This document shows, in pieces, positions 16,792 to 24,232 of a DNA stretch of 36,575 nt. The translations under genes were made by a program, and so were the position numbers. The stretch comes from Candidatus Hydrogenedentota bacterium (GTDB lineage Bacteria > Hydrogenedentota > Hydrogenedentia > Hydrogenedentales > CAITNO01): positions 1 through 36,575 of the forward strand of contig JAKJCY010000025.1 of the NCBI GenBank assembly GCA_022706235.1, given 5' to 3'. The notes beneath the pieces are model-generated. The model did not search any database, was not told where the DNA came from, and worked only from the letters and a program-made list of their open reading frames with translations. Every line of letters starts with the position of its first letter. Positions within the stretch are counted from its first letter, which is position 1.

Positions 16792-19206
16792 CTACTCCGT
16801 TTTGCTTGGGGCGATGTTTTTTTGCTGGTCCAGCAGCGCTTGCGCCTCCTTGGCGAAGGGGGAATCGGGATAATCCGCGACAAGTTCTTCAAATACGCTT
16901 CGGGCCTGGTCCGGCTTGTTCATCCGGGTATAACAGTTGCCCGCGTGCCACAGCGCTTCGGGCGACAGCGTTTCATGGATGTACAAAATAGCGAGCCGCA
17001 TGAAATTGCGCGCGGCGTTTTCATAGTCTCCTCCGCTTTCATACAGGGCGGCCAGCTGGAACCGTGCCCGGGCCGAGAATTCGCCGCCGTCAAGATTGGC
17101 GGCCTCCTCGTACAAGACGCGCGCTTCTTCCAGTGCTTTCCGGCTCTCCTGTAATTTACCCAGGCGCAGGCGCAGTTCCGCGCCGCGCACAGGGTCGGCG
17201 TCTTGGTGGAGCAGATCCGTATAGGCGGTAACGGCCTGGTCTATATCCCCGCTTTTTTCGTAACAGCCGCCCAGAACGAACAGCAGTTCGCCCCGTTGTT
17301 CATGTTCGGGATGGGCCTTGAGCAGGGCGGCAAACACGGCGGCGGCGTCTTTCCAGCGTTCCACCTCTTGCAGCCACTGCCCGCACCACATATAGGCGTC
17401 AGGCGGCAGCGGGTTGTCAGGGTAATTCTGAATCAGCTGCAACACCTGCGCGGCGGCCTGTTCATAGTCCTTTTGTTCGTACCTCGCGGTGGCAAGCCCC
17501 TGCAAGGCGCCGAGGGTAATGTTTTCCGCCGGTTTTTGGGCCAGGACCGCCTGGTAGGCTTCTATGGCTTTCAGGGCATCCTTGTTCTGGCGCAGTTCGA
17601 AGTCGCCGATACGCAAAAGGGCCTCCGCCGCATATTTCCCGTCAGGAAACTTTTCTAGGAGGCGCCGGAACGCGGCGGCGCTTTCGCTCTGTTCCTTCAT
17701 GTTGTGATAGGTGACCGCCAACCGGTACAGGGCTTCTTCCTCCACGGCCGGGTCGCCGGGCTTTTCCAGAATACCTTTGTAATTGGCCAAAGCCGCGGCA
17801 AAATCCTGGGCGGTAAACCGCGCGTCGCCGGAACGCATCATGGCCTGTTCGGTGAGAGGATTGTCCGGGTAGGCGCGCGCAAAAGCCTCGAAGGTTTTGG
17901 CGGCCTCGTCCCGCGTACCGAGCAGGGCATGGCACTCGGCGGCCTTAAACAGGGCTTCGGCCGCGAATTCACTGCCGGAATAGTTTTCGGACACTTGCCG
18001 GAATTCGGTCAGCGCGGTCTCGTAATTGCCCTCGGCCACATGCAGGGAGCCTAGCAGATACAATCCTTCTCCCCTCAATTCCGACTCGGGGTATGTTTCC
18101 AGGAAAGCCGCGACTTCCTTGGATGCGGCCGCATTGTCGCCGCTGAGGTAATGGGCCCAGGCGGATTTATACAATGCCCGCTCAGCAAAGGGGGAGTCCG
18201 GATATCGGGAGCGCAGGGCATCGTAGTGTTCCAGCGCCTTGGCGTAGCGCGCTTGCTGGTAGCGGCAGTTGCCACGCAGGTATAAGAACCCCGGCAGGTG
18301 CGCGGAGTCGGGATAGTTTTTCACAAAGGCCGCCGCCAGCGCGTCCGCGTCTTCATACCGGCCGCTGTGGTACAGGGCCCAGCCATAGCCGTAATCGGCC
18401 CGCCGGGCGTATTCGGATTCCGGATAGTCCTTACGTAGTTGTTCATAGGCGGTCAGCGCCGTTTCGGTCCAGCCCAGTTTGTCATAGAGCTCGGCGGCGC
18501 GGAAACAGCTTTCCATGCGCAGGGCGTCCTCCCCTCCGGGTGCTTTCGCTGCGGCGGAAAACGCTTTTGCCGCCTCTTCCAGTGCGTTCCCGGCGAGATG
18601 GGCGAAGCCCAGGTGGTACTGGGCGAATCCGGCCAGGGGTGTCTCGGGCACATCGGCTATCAGGGAGGAAAACGACGAAACGGCCTCGGCATAGGCGCCC
18701 GTTTCAATGAAGGACCGCCCGAGATAGTACAGGACCCGCGCCCGGGGTTCTTCCGGTGTTGCCGTGCCGGACAGGTCTTTCAGGGTTTCTATTGTTTCCG
18801 GGTACTTCCCGCTGAAGAAAAGGGCTTCACCCGCGCTGACCCGGGCTTCCACCCGCCGCCCGGCATCGGTTGTGGCGGCCTCGGCCTTGCGGAACGCCTC
18901 CAGCGCCCGGGCGTAATCCTCGATGGCGACGGCGCTTCGACCCAGGCGCAGCCAGGCCGTTGCCGCGTCTTCGCCCTCGGGGGCGTTGGACAGGTACCCC
19001 TCATACTCGGCAATGGCTTCTTTGTAAAACCCCCGGTGAAACAGGCCGTTCGCAAAATCGAGTTGATTCCCGCTCTGCGCTTTGGCCGCGTGGGCGATGG
19101 AGAGACTGATAAAAAGCGCCAGTACAAGTGGAAAGGCGCCAGGCGGGAAAGGGGCGCGGGCGCTCCGGATACGTTCCCATCTTTGAAAATAACTGAAGAC
19201 GGCCAT
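16792..19206 (-). CDS. large periplasmic TPR-repeat protein
   Basis: An 804-residue protein with an N-terminal hydrophobic export signal (about 20-44, ending AKAQS) and then tandem tetratricopeptide repeats to the C-terminus, probably around 20. Recurrent units such as YARALEAFRKAEA, YEQLRKDYPESEYA and FEELVADYPDSPFAKEA resemble CpoB/YbgF and BamD-type repeats. Such arrays are protein-binding scaffolds, and CpoB (YbgF) is encoded with Tol-Pal in E. coli. It starts 6 bp after the exbD stop behind AGGAGTAAGG and ends 3 bp before the VWA gene, so the four genes are one translational unit. It probably links the motor to envelope targets. The export signal is slightly long because of a basic N-terminus. 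Confidence 0.9.
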   Translation of the reverse strand: MAVFSYFQRWERIRSARAPFPPGAFPLVLALFISLSIAHAAKAQSGNQLDFANGLFHRGFYKEAIAEYEGYLSNAPEGEDAATAWLRLGRSAVAIEDYARALEAFRKAEAATTDAGRRVEARVSAGEALFFSGKYPETIETLKDLSGTATPEEPRARVLYYLGRSFIETGAYAEAVSSFSSLIADVPETPLAGFAQYHLGFAHLAGNALEEAAKAFSAAAKAPGGEDALRMESCFRAAELYDKLGWTETALTAYEQLRKDYPESEYARRADYGYGWALYHSGRYEDADALAAAFVKNYPDSAHLPGFLYLRGNCRYQQARYAKALEHYDALRSRYPDSPFAERALYKSAWAHYLSGDNAAASKEVAAFLETYPESELRGEGLYLLGSLHVAEGNYETALTEFRQVSENYSGSEFAAEALFKAAECHALLGTRDEAAKTFEAFARAYPDNPLTEQAMMRSGDARFTAQDFAAALANYKGILEKPGDPAVEEEALYRLAVTYHNMKEQSESAAAFRRLLEKFPDGKYAAEALLRIGDFELRQNKDALKAIEAYQAVLAQKPAENITLGALQGLATARYEQKDYEQAAAQVLQLIQNYPDNPLPPDAYMWCGQWLQEVERWKDAAAVFAALLKAHPEHEQRGELLFVLGGCYEKSGDIDQAVTAYTDLLHQDADPVRGAELRLRLGKLQESRKALEEARVLYEEAANLDGGEFSARARFQLAALYESGGDYENAARNFMRLAILYIHETLSPEALWHAGNCYTRMNKPDQARSVFEELVADYPDSPFAKEAQALLDQQKNIAPSKTE

Positions 19207-19212
19207 GAGTCC

Positions 19213-19629
19213 TTACTCCTCTTCGGGCAGCGCGGCAAAGGCGACATTCTGGATGTCCGCTTTGCGGCAGCAATCCAGTATCTGGACGGCCTGGCCCAGG
19301 GCGGCGCCCCGGTCACCCCGGACAATCACGGCTCCGCCCGGGAAATAGACGGCCACGCGGTCCAGGGTCTCTTGGAGTTCTTCGAGGGTCAGCGTGCGCT
19401 CATTGACTACAATGCTGCCATCTTCCCGCAGGTTGATGAAGATCTCGCCCTGGGTGCGTTCGCCCTGCAGAGCCGTATCCGCCGTAGGCAGTTGGATATC
19501 CACCTCGCTTTCGAGGGTGGCGTACACCGAGGTGACCATGAAAAAAATCAGTGTCAGAAACACGATGTCAATAAGGGGAGCCATCTGAATCGTTTCGGCC
19601 TCTTCCTGGAAATGATGTCGAATTTTCAT
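19213..19629 (-). CDS. exbD: ExbD/TolR-family motor protein
   Basis: A 138-residue protein with a short cytosolic N-terminus, one transmembrane helix (about 18-38) and a periplasmic domain. The helix begins APLIDIVFLTLIFFM, and Asp21 is the conserved proton-carrying aspartate of ExbD/TolR. The periplasmic part has VDIQLPTAD and the VIVRGDRGAALGQAVQIL segment typical of the family. ExbD dimers sit inside the ExbB pentamer and use proton flow to drive periplasmic work. Its ATG overlaps the exbB stop by 4 bp. TolR versus ExbD cannot be separated by motif alone, and the downstream TPR gene gives the set a Tol-like flavour. Confidence 0.92.
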   Translation of the reverse strand: MKIRHHFQEEAETIQMAPLIDIVFLTLIFFMVTSVYATLESEVDIQLPTADTALQGERTQGEIFINLREDGSIVVNERTLTLEELQETLDRVAVYFPGGAVIVRGDRGAALGQAVQILDCCRKADIQNVAFAALPEEE

Positions 19630-20363
19630 TTTTCAGGTCCTTCCAGCAGCAACTCCACGAAGATGCTGGCCTGCTCTTCCACATCCGCGATGATACGGAT
19701 GACCCGGCCTCGCAGGTAATAATAGATGCCCATGGCCGGAATGGCCAGTACGAGCCCGGCCGCGGTGGTAATCATGGCCTGGGACACGCTGTAGGCCATG
19801 GTAATGCCCTTGACCTGGGCGGCGTCCAGGGCAATGGCGCCAAAGGCGCCCATCATCCCCCATACCGTACCCAGCAATCCCAGCAACGGCGCCAGCGTGC
19901 CGATATTGTTCAGGTAGGAAATGCGCTGCCACAAGGCCGCCGCGCTGCGTTCACCCTCGCTTTCCATCGCCTCTTGAATGACGTACCGGTCGTGCCCGGA
20001 CTTTTTCAAGCCCGCCGCCAGCACGCGCGCCATGATGTTGTCGCGCTCCAGGCACATGTGATAGGCGCCCTGGATCTCGCCCGCCTTGACCTGGGCTACG
20101 GCACGCTTGACCAGCGCCGCCGGCACTTCCCTGCGCGGCGTGACGGTAATCAGCAGGTACAGGGCAAGCACAATCCCGATAAAACCCAGCCCCATGATCA
20201 CCCACAGGATGACCCCGCCCTGTTGAAACATCATCATCAGGGTGATTTGCTGGGTGGTGTGGATAACCTCGGCCGCAGGGGCCCCTGCGGGTACTTCCTG
20301 CGCCCAGGTCAGGCCGCATATGCCCAAGAATACAAGGACTGTCAAGCAAACGTGTTTCAACAT
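19626..20363 (-). CDS. exbB: MotA/TolQ/ExbB-family proton channel protein
   Basis: A 245-residue protein. I start at the ATG at 20363 (GAGGAG upstream), which begins with a hydrophobic signal-like segment MLKHVCLTVLVFLGICGLTWAQ seen in long ExbB proteins. Three further membrane helices follow (about 45-67, 148-170 and 190-212). The conserved family region reads LGLLGTVWGMMGAFGAIA, with ITTAAGLVLAIPAMGIYYY as the last helix. ExbB pentamers form the stator that couples proton motive force to ExbD. It is the first gene of the exbB-exbD-TPR-VWA operon, and 183 bp of non-coding DNA ahead of it must hold the promoter. Confidence 0.92.
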   Translation of the reverse strand: MLKHVCLTVLVFLGICGLTWAQEVPAGAPAAEVIHTTQQITLMMMFQQGGVILWVIMGLGFIGIVLALYLLITVTPRREVPAALVKRAVAQVKAGEIQGAYHMCLERDNIMARVLAAGLKKSGHDRYVIQEAMESEGERSAAALWQRISYLNNIGTLAPLLGLLGTVWGMMGAFGAIALDAAQVKGITMAYSVSQAMITTAAGLVLAIPAMGIYYYLRGRVIRIIADVEEQASIFVELLLEGPEK

Positions 20364-20546
20364 GGATGCGCTCTCCTCGGGAACGGTGTGTCGTGACGGG
20401 CGGATCCCCGCCTTTTGAACGGGGCAAATCCAGATAAAACCCGCCTGTCGCAATGAGTCTAATACTTTAACTCATGAAATGGTTGCAGGAACACCTCCTA
20501 ACGGCCCCGTCACGGCGCCCCGGGCACGTTCTCTCCGGGCGCAAGC

Positions 20547-21332
20547 CTACCTTTCGCTGGTTTTCAAGACCCGATGGCAGAGGTCCAGATCATCCGTCAG
20601 GACATAATCTACACCCGCCTCCGCCAACAGGCGGATAAGGCCTTCTTCCTGGGCCCCGAACCAGTTGACCCGTACTCCGGCTGCATGGAGCCGCGCGACA
20701 TCCTCTTTCAGGCCTTCCGTGCCTTCTTTGTGGTGAAGTTGAATGAAAGCGCACTTTAAGGTAAGCGTCTTATCTATGTACGACTTCCGGTTACCGTCCT
20801 GGCGGTCCATGTTGCATATTAAAATTTCGGGAACCACCGTGTGCGCCTCTGCGGCTTGTGCTTCCGTGCATGCCAGGAAACAGTGATCCAGTTTGCCCAG
20901 GTCCTGAATCATTTTCGCGCTGGCAGCCGCGACGCCGGGGGTATTCTTCAAGTGCACGTTGCATAAAATTGTTTTTGGAATCTCCTGCAAGACTTCCTTC
21001 AGGGTGGGTACGCGTTCGCCCTTGAATTGCGGGCCAAACCAGGTGCCCGCGTCAAGGGCGCGGACCTCATCAAAGGCCAACTCCGATACCTTGCCTTTCC
21101 CGTCCGTGGTGCGATCGACCGTTGCGTCATGCATGATGACCAGCTGTCCATCCCGGGTGGCCTGCACATCGAACTCTATTTGTGCCGCCCCCTTCTCTAC
21201 GGCCGACCGTATGGCCGGCAGCGTATTCTCCGGGGCGCAGGCCTTGTCGCCCCGGTGGGCGCAGGCCTGAGTGGCCGCGCCCGGCGTTTCGGCAACGAGG
21301 GAAAGCGCACAGAAAAGCCATAAAGTCAACAT
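20547..21332 (-). CDS. glpQ: secreted glycerophosphodiester phosphodiesterase
   Basis: A 261-residue protein. I pick the ATG at 21332 because AGAAGGAA lies at good spacing and the frame then opens with a signal peptide (1-20); earlier TTG/ATG codons lack a ribosome-binding site. GDPD motifs are complete: HRG (His26, Arg27), PENTLPA (Glu35), EFD (Glu53, Asp55) and MHD (His68, Asp69). The enzyme hydrolyses deacylated phospholipids to glycerol 3-phosphate and an alcohol, using a divalent metal. An exported form scavenges glycerol and phosphate. It does not adjoin a glp uptake system. Two palindromes lie just upstream at 21364-21376 and 21395-21411. The symbol reflects the family, not proven substrate range. 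Confidence 0.88.
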   Translation of the reverse strand: MLTLWLFCALSLVAETPGAATQACAHRGDKACAPENTLPAIRSAVEKGAAQIEFDVQATRDGQLVIMHDATVDRTTDGKGKVSELAFDEVRALDAGTWFGPQFKGERVPTLKEVLQEIPKTILCNVHLKNTPGVAAASAKMIQDLGKLDHCFLACTEAQAAEAHTVVPEILICNMDRQDGNRKSYIDKTLTLKCAFIQLHHKEGTEGLKEDVARLHAAGVRVNWFGAQEEGLIRLLAEAGVDYVLTDDLDLCHRVLKTSER

Positions 21333-21363
21333 CGCTTCAGTTCCTTCTGTTTTCATCAAATGA

Positions 21364-21376
21364 ACGGTATAACCGT
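21364..21376. promoter_or_regulatory. perfect palindrome ACGGT-ATA-ACCGT upstream of glpQ
   Basis: This palindrome lies 31 bp before the chosen glpQ start. A second perfect palindrome, TCCTATT-CTC-AATAGGA, follows at 21395-21411. Both have the size and symmetry of a dimeric regulator site or small mRNA hairpins. No family of regulator can be named. Confidence 0.3.
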
Positions 21377-21517
21377 ATGGTAGTCCAACAGGAATCCTAT
21401 TCTCAATAGGACGGAAATATTGGGTTTCCGGGGTGCTGTTGCGTTATTGGAGAATTCGCTTGTCGGGAACTCCGGTGCCCGTTATAAACTTCATGCTTTC
21501 TTCTTTTGCAAGGGTCC

Positions 21518-21673
21518 ACAATATATTGTAGTCTGGTTGATACAGGCGTTTTTGGTATATAAAAACAATATGTTGTGTTTTGCATATTTTTAGGGAAATA
21601 GAAAATACAGGATATGATGTTCAGTCAAAAAAATATTTAAAAAAATAAAGCTTGACTTTTACTATATGTTGTG
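21518..21673. repeat. three copies of a 13-bp operator-like motif (ACWATATRTTGTR)
   Basis: Copies start at 21518 (ACAATATATTGTA, containing a perfect 12-bp palindrome), 21565 (ACAATATGTTGTG) and 21661 (ACTATATGTTGTG). The last two share the 12-mer ATATGTTGTGTT exactly, 96 bp apart. The third copy lies between the -35 and -10 hexamers of the promoter at 21652-21680, where a bound protein would block RNA polymerase. Confidence 0.6.
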
Positions 21674-21680
21674 TTAAACT
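21627..21680 (+). promoter_or_regulatory. strong sigma-70-type promoter with UP-like element
   Basis: TTGACT (21652-21657), a 17-bp spacer, then TAAACT (21675-21680). A nearly pure A/T tract at 21627-21649 occupies about -60 to -38, the position of an UP element that binds the RNA polymerase alpha subunit, as at stable-RNA promoters. The predicted start is at about 21687-21689. No protein gene lies downstream on this strand. The spacer contains one of the three operator-like repeats. Confidence 0.6.
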
Positions 21681-21686
21681 GGCCTT

Positions 21687-21860
21687 GGAGTTTGAAACCG
21701 GTACACTGGTTACCAGGCTGCAACTTGCGCCTTTCTCAGCCCTGGGCGCAAGCCTGATCCTGAAACCGTGCTCCTCCTTGAGTCTGGTAATTCAGCGGTT
21801 CCAAACCCGCCCCACCGTAATGACGGCGGCGGGTAGCCCAAGACCCGCCGCCCCCCCTTT
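21687..21860 (+). ncRNA. candidate structured small RNA, family not recognised
   Basis: Starting at the predicted transcription start, the RNA can fold end to end. The segment 21691-21700 (TTTGAAACCG) pairs with 21796-21805 (CGGTTCCAAA) with one mismatch. The segment 21706-21716 pairs with 21784-21795 with one bulge and a G-U pair. Inside, CTTGCGCC (21724-21731) pairs perfectly with GGCGCAAG (21745-21752). A separate perfect 10-bp hairpin, GGCGGCGGGT (21825-21834) with ACCCGCCGCC (21843-21852), then C and T runs, could end the transcript. I checked for 5S, SRP RNA, 6S and RNase P hallmarks and found none. Pairing was found by eye, so the fold needs covariation support. Confidence 0.45.
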
Positions 21861-22009
21861 CTCCCTTCTAAAGGGCCCGTTTTATGTGAATTCCAACCCT
21901 CCTGCGCCAGCAATTCCCTGAAGAGGAAACGCCTTATGTGCTATTGTCATTGCGAAGGTCAGACTTCCTGACCTTGACAGGGTTTTGACGTGGTTTTTCG
22001 GAAAACAGT

Positions 22010-22160
22010 ATGGCACAAAAGTTTGACGCAAAAGACCGTAAAGAAGGGACAGGCTACCAAATAGCAAGCATGAAAAACAGGATTATACGCTGTACTCAGG
22101 GGCTATTTGGCAGTCAGTCCCTTCTTTACTCAGTCTATGTGTTTTCACAAAAAGTGCCAT
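22010..22160. repeat. REP-like palindromic element
   Basis: The outer arms ATGGCAC (22010-22016) and GTGCCAT (22154-22160) are perfect inverted repeats. The inner arms 22038-22065 and 22102-22129 are inverted repeats matching at 25 of 28 positions, beginning GTAAAGAAGGGAC. The structure resembles palindromic units mobilised by REP-associated transposases, but none is present here. It lies 90 bp past the end of the CocE-like gene and could also act as a transcription end. Confidence 0.6.
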
Positions 22161-22249
22161 TGTATATTCCGACGAGTTCAGGAAGGCTGAAGGTAGAGGC
22201 CGGTAGCTATGCCCGGGCGGACCGGCGTGACTTGAATGGGAGTTCGGGG

Positions 22250-23926
22250 CTATTTCTGTGGTACGGGAAGCACCAGTGCACTGGGGTATTGGGGTCCGCA
22301 ATAGACGCGGTTGTGGGCGATGCGCATTTCGACGCCAGGACCCGGGTGGTCGGCGCCGGTGTTGGTGTTGACCTCAAACCGGGGGGAATTGCTGCCTGAG
22401 ATATGCAGGCCGATCCGGTGGCCTCGGTTGAAAATCCAGGCGGTGCTCCAGAGGTCTATTTCCAATTCGACTACATCCTCGTGACCTTGCAGGGGCGGCG
22501 CGGCCTGGTCAAAGCCCAGGCGTGATTTCACCCGACGGATATTATCCAGTACCAGGATTTCACGCGCGTCGCCTTCCGGATAGATATCCAGCAGTTTCGC
22601 CGTAAAGTCGGTGTCCGGGGCGTCCGAGGAAACAAACAGGCGGACGCGTACCTCGCCGATGATTTCCAGAGGCGCATCCAACGGCGCGCTGACGTATTTC
22701 AGCAGGTCGGTTCGGGACAGGCTGTGTTTCCGCTGGTCATAGGGGCCTGCAACGAGATTGGGAAGCAGGTTGGCGCCGCCCCAGGTGGGATAGGGATCGT
22801 TGGGGTCGAAAGTGAATTCATGGTGAGCGGCCTCCCCGGACGCTGATTCGGAACCCAATGCGCCGTCAGGCTGCAGATAGAATGGAGTCGCGGTGGCCGG
22901 GTACGGCGGCCAGGTATCCGCGGTGCGCCATTCGTTGCCGGGCGCATCCGGGTCGGTATCATCGCCCAAAATGTAATACTGGACTTTGGGTATGCCATTC
23001 AGGGCTTCGGCATCGCCCTTTAGATAGTGTTCGAAAAATTTTTGTCGCAGGGCGGACGTGGATACCTCGTGGCGGTTGGGTTTCAGCTTGTAATCCGTGG
23101 TGGTGTCCCGTCCGTGGGTGCCCCATTGCATTACCAGGTAATTCCTGCCCTGGGCGCCTTTGCCGCCCTGCCGTTCGCGCGCCATAAAACCTTCCAGAGT
23201 GCCCTTGGCAAAGATGTCGAACCAGCCCCCGACGAAGATTCCCGGCGCCGTAATATTACTTGCCTGTGCCACCGTGTTGTAATAGTCCCAGTACTCTTCG
23301 TAACGGGGCAGATTTTTGTAGAAAGCGATTAAATCGGATTGACCCAGGGCGGTCAGCCAGCCTTCCACCAAGTTCTTCCGGAAGACTCCTCCCGGGTATA
23401 CCACATCAAAATAGAAATTGGCCGGCACCTTGTTCATGAACTGGGCGGCGATTTCCTTTGTAGTGGGGGCGAGCATCATCTGGGTCATGGCCAGGGCGGA
23501 CGTGCCTGCGGTGCCGATCTTGCCGTTGCACCAGGGCTGCGCCCGAATCCACGCGATTGTGTCCGCGCCATCCGTAAGGCCCGGACGCCAGCCGTCGGTA
23601 AGGAAGACATGCTTTTCCCCCTGGCTGGTGCCAAATCCCCGCGTGTCCTGTACCACCGCCACATAGCCTTCCTCGATAAAACCGTTCATGCCCTGGTTGC
23701 GGCTGTACAGGCTGCGCGTCAGGATTACCGGCCAGGGCCCTTCCCCCGTTTCCGGAAAATACACATCCGTAGCCAGCAGGGTGCCATCCGTCATCGGCAC
23801 CTCATGATGGGTATGTATGCCCGCCGTGGTGCGGCTCTGAAACATGCCCCGTCCCCACGCGCCGGGAAACAGGGTGAGCAAGATGACCGCGATGGAAAGA
23901 AAAGCCGAATAGCGTGTTGTCTTCAT
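22250..23926 (-). CDS. secreted CocE/NonD-family alpha/beta hydrolase
   Basis: A 558-residue protein with a signal peptide (1-25, ending GAWG). The X-Pro dipeptidyl-peptidase S15-like alpha/beta hydrolase domain shows VVQDTRGFGTSQG (about 91-103), the nucleophile elbow GTAGTSALA with Ser143, and DAPGNEW-type loops. The C-terminal beta-sandwich (about 400-550, PepX C-like) ends in SGSNSPRFEVNTNTG, a CocE hallmark. Relatives hydrolyse esters or amides such as cocaine, glutaryl-7-ACA or alpha-amino acid esters; the natural substrate is not predictable. The ATG follows AGGACC. It is 306 bp downstream of the SPFH gene, so it probably has its own promoter. Family assignment is firm. Confidence 0.9.
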   Translation of the reverse strand: MKTTRYSAFLSIAVILLTLFPGAWGRGMFQSRTTAGIHTHHEVPMTDGTLLATDVYFPETGEGPWPVILTRSLYSRNQGMNGFIEEGYVAVVQDTRGFGTSQGEKHVFLTDGWRPGLTDGADTIAWIRAQPWCNGKIGTAGTSALAMTQMMLAPTTKEIAAQFMNKVPANFYFDVVYPGGVFRKNLVEGWLTALGQSDLIAFYKNLPRYEEYWDYYNTVAQASNITAPGIFVGGWFDIFAKGTLEGFMARERQGGKGAQGRNYLVMQWGTHGRDTTTDYKLKPNRHEVSTSALRQKFFEHYLKGDAEALNGIPKVQYYILGDDTDPDAPGNEWRTADTWPPYPATATPFYLQPDGALGSESASGEAAHHEFTFDPNDPYPTWGGANLLPNLVAGPYDQRKHSLSRTDLLKYVSAPLDAPLEIIGEVRVRLFVSSDAPDTDFTAKLLDIYPEGDAREILVLDNIRRVKSRLGFDQAAPPLQGHEDVVELEIDLWSTAWIFNRGHRIGLHISGSNSPRFEVNTNTGADHPGPGVEMRIAHNRVYCGPQYPSALVLPVPQK

Positions 23927-24232
23927 GGCTAGGGTCCTGCCTGTTTTAAGTGGAACTGTATGGGCTTTATGGCATGTGAAGAACCCTGCGGGCTCTTTTG
24001 TTGGAATTGCTTGTCTTGATCTTCCTGTGGTGTTAATGCTTTACAGGGGTGTTTCCGATAAAAACAAGATTCTCGTGCCGGCATGTTTCGGCACCTGAAT
24101 TTGACCTTTGGAGTCGGGTGTTGGTGTCAGCAGCCCGGCCTTTAATCATTTCCGTAATTTTTGAAATGAGCGCCTGAACCTCTGATGTTGCCCATCAGGG
24201 AGGGGGGGGCATCGTCGGAGAGTGTATACTTC
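23927..24232. other. 306-bp gene-free space between SPFH and CocE-like genes
   Basis: This space should hold the CocE-like promoter (minus strand) and the end of the SPFH transcript. A perfect 6-bp hairpin, GTGCCG/CGGCAC (24076-24095), and an imperfect GC hairpin near 23982-23996 followed by T on the plus strand are visible. Neither is a clear terminator in the needed direction. No gene is seen. Confidence 0.45.

Larger units (their letters stand above)
21333..22249. other. 917-bp gene-free region with regulatory and RNA-like structure
   Basis: This is the longest stretch without a protein gene. From left to right it holds two palindromes next to the glycerophosphodiesterase start, an A/T-rich zone (about 21518-21680) with three copies of a 13-bp motif, a strong plus-strand promoter, a segment able to fold as a long rod, a 10-bp GC hairpin, an 8-bp hairpin (AAGGTCAG at 21955-21962 with CTGACCTT at 21968-21975), and a REP-like palindrome. 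Open frames inside it lack ribosome-binding sites and look random. Confidence 0.7.

Noticed and set aside
18439..19719. 426-codon open frame on the plus strand across the TPR and exbD genes
   Set aside because: It crosses two real genes and the gap between them on the opposite strand; composition is shadow-like.
21687..21806. Known stable RNA (5S rRNA, SRP RNA, 6S RNA or RNase P)
   Set aside because: Size and end pairing were suggestive, but the 5S CCGAAC block, the SRP GGAAGGAAGCAGCC apex, a long 6S apical stem and RNase P core sequences are all absent.
21652..21921. 89-codon frame beginning at TTG within the gene-free region
   Set aside because: The start codon is the -35 hexamer of the promoter, there is no ribosome-binding site, and the protein looks random; the RNA fold explains the segment better.
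24076..24095. Intrinsic terminator for the SPFH gene
   Set aside because: The GTGCCG/CGGCAC stem is perfect but is not followed directly by a T run on the minus strand.
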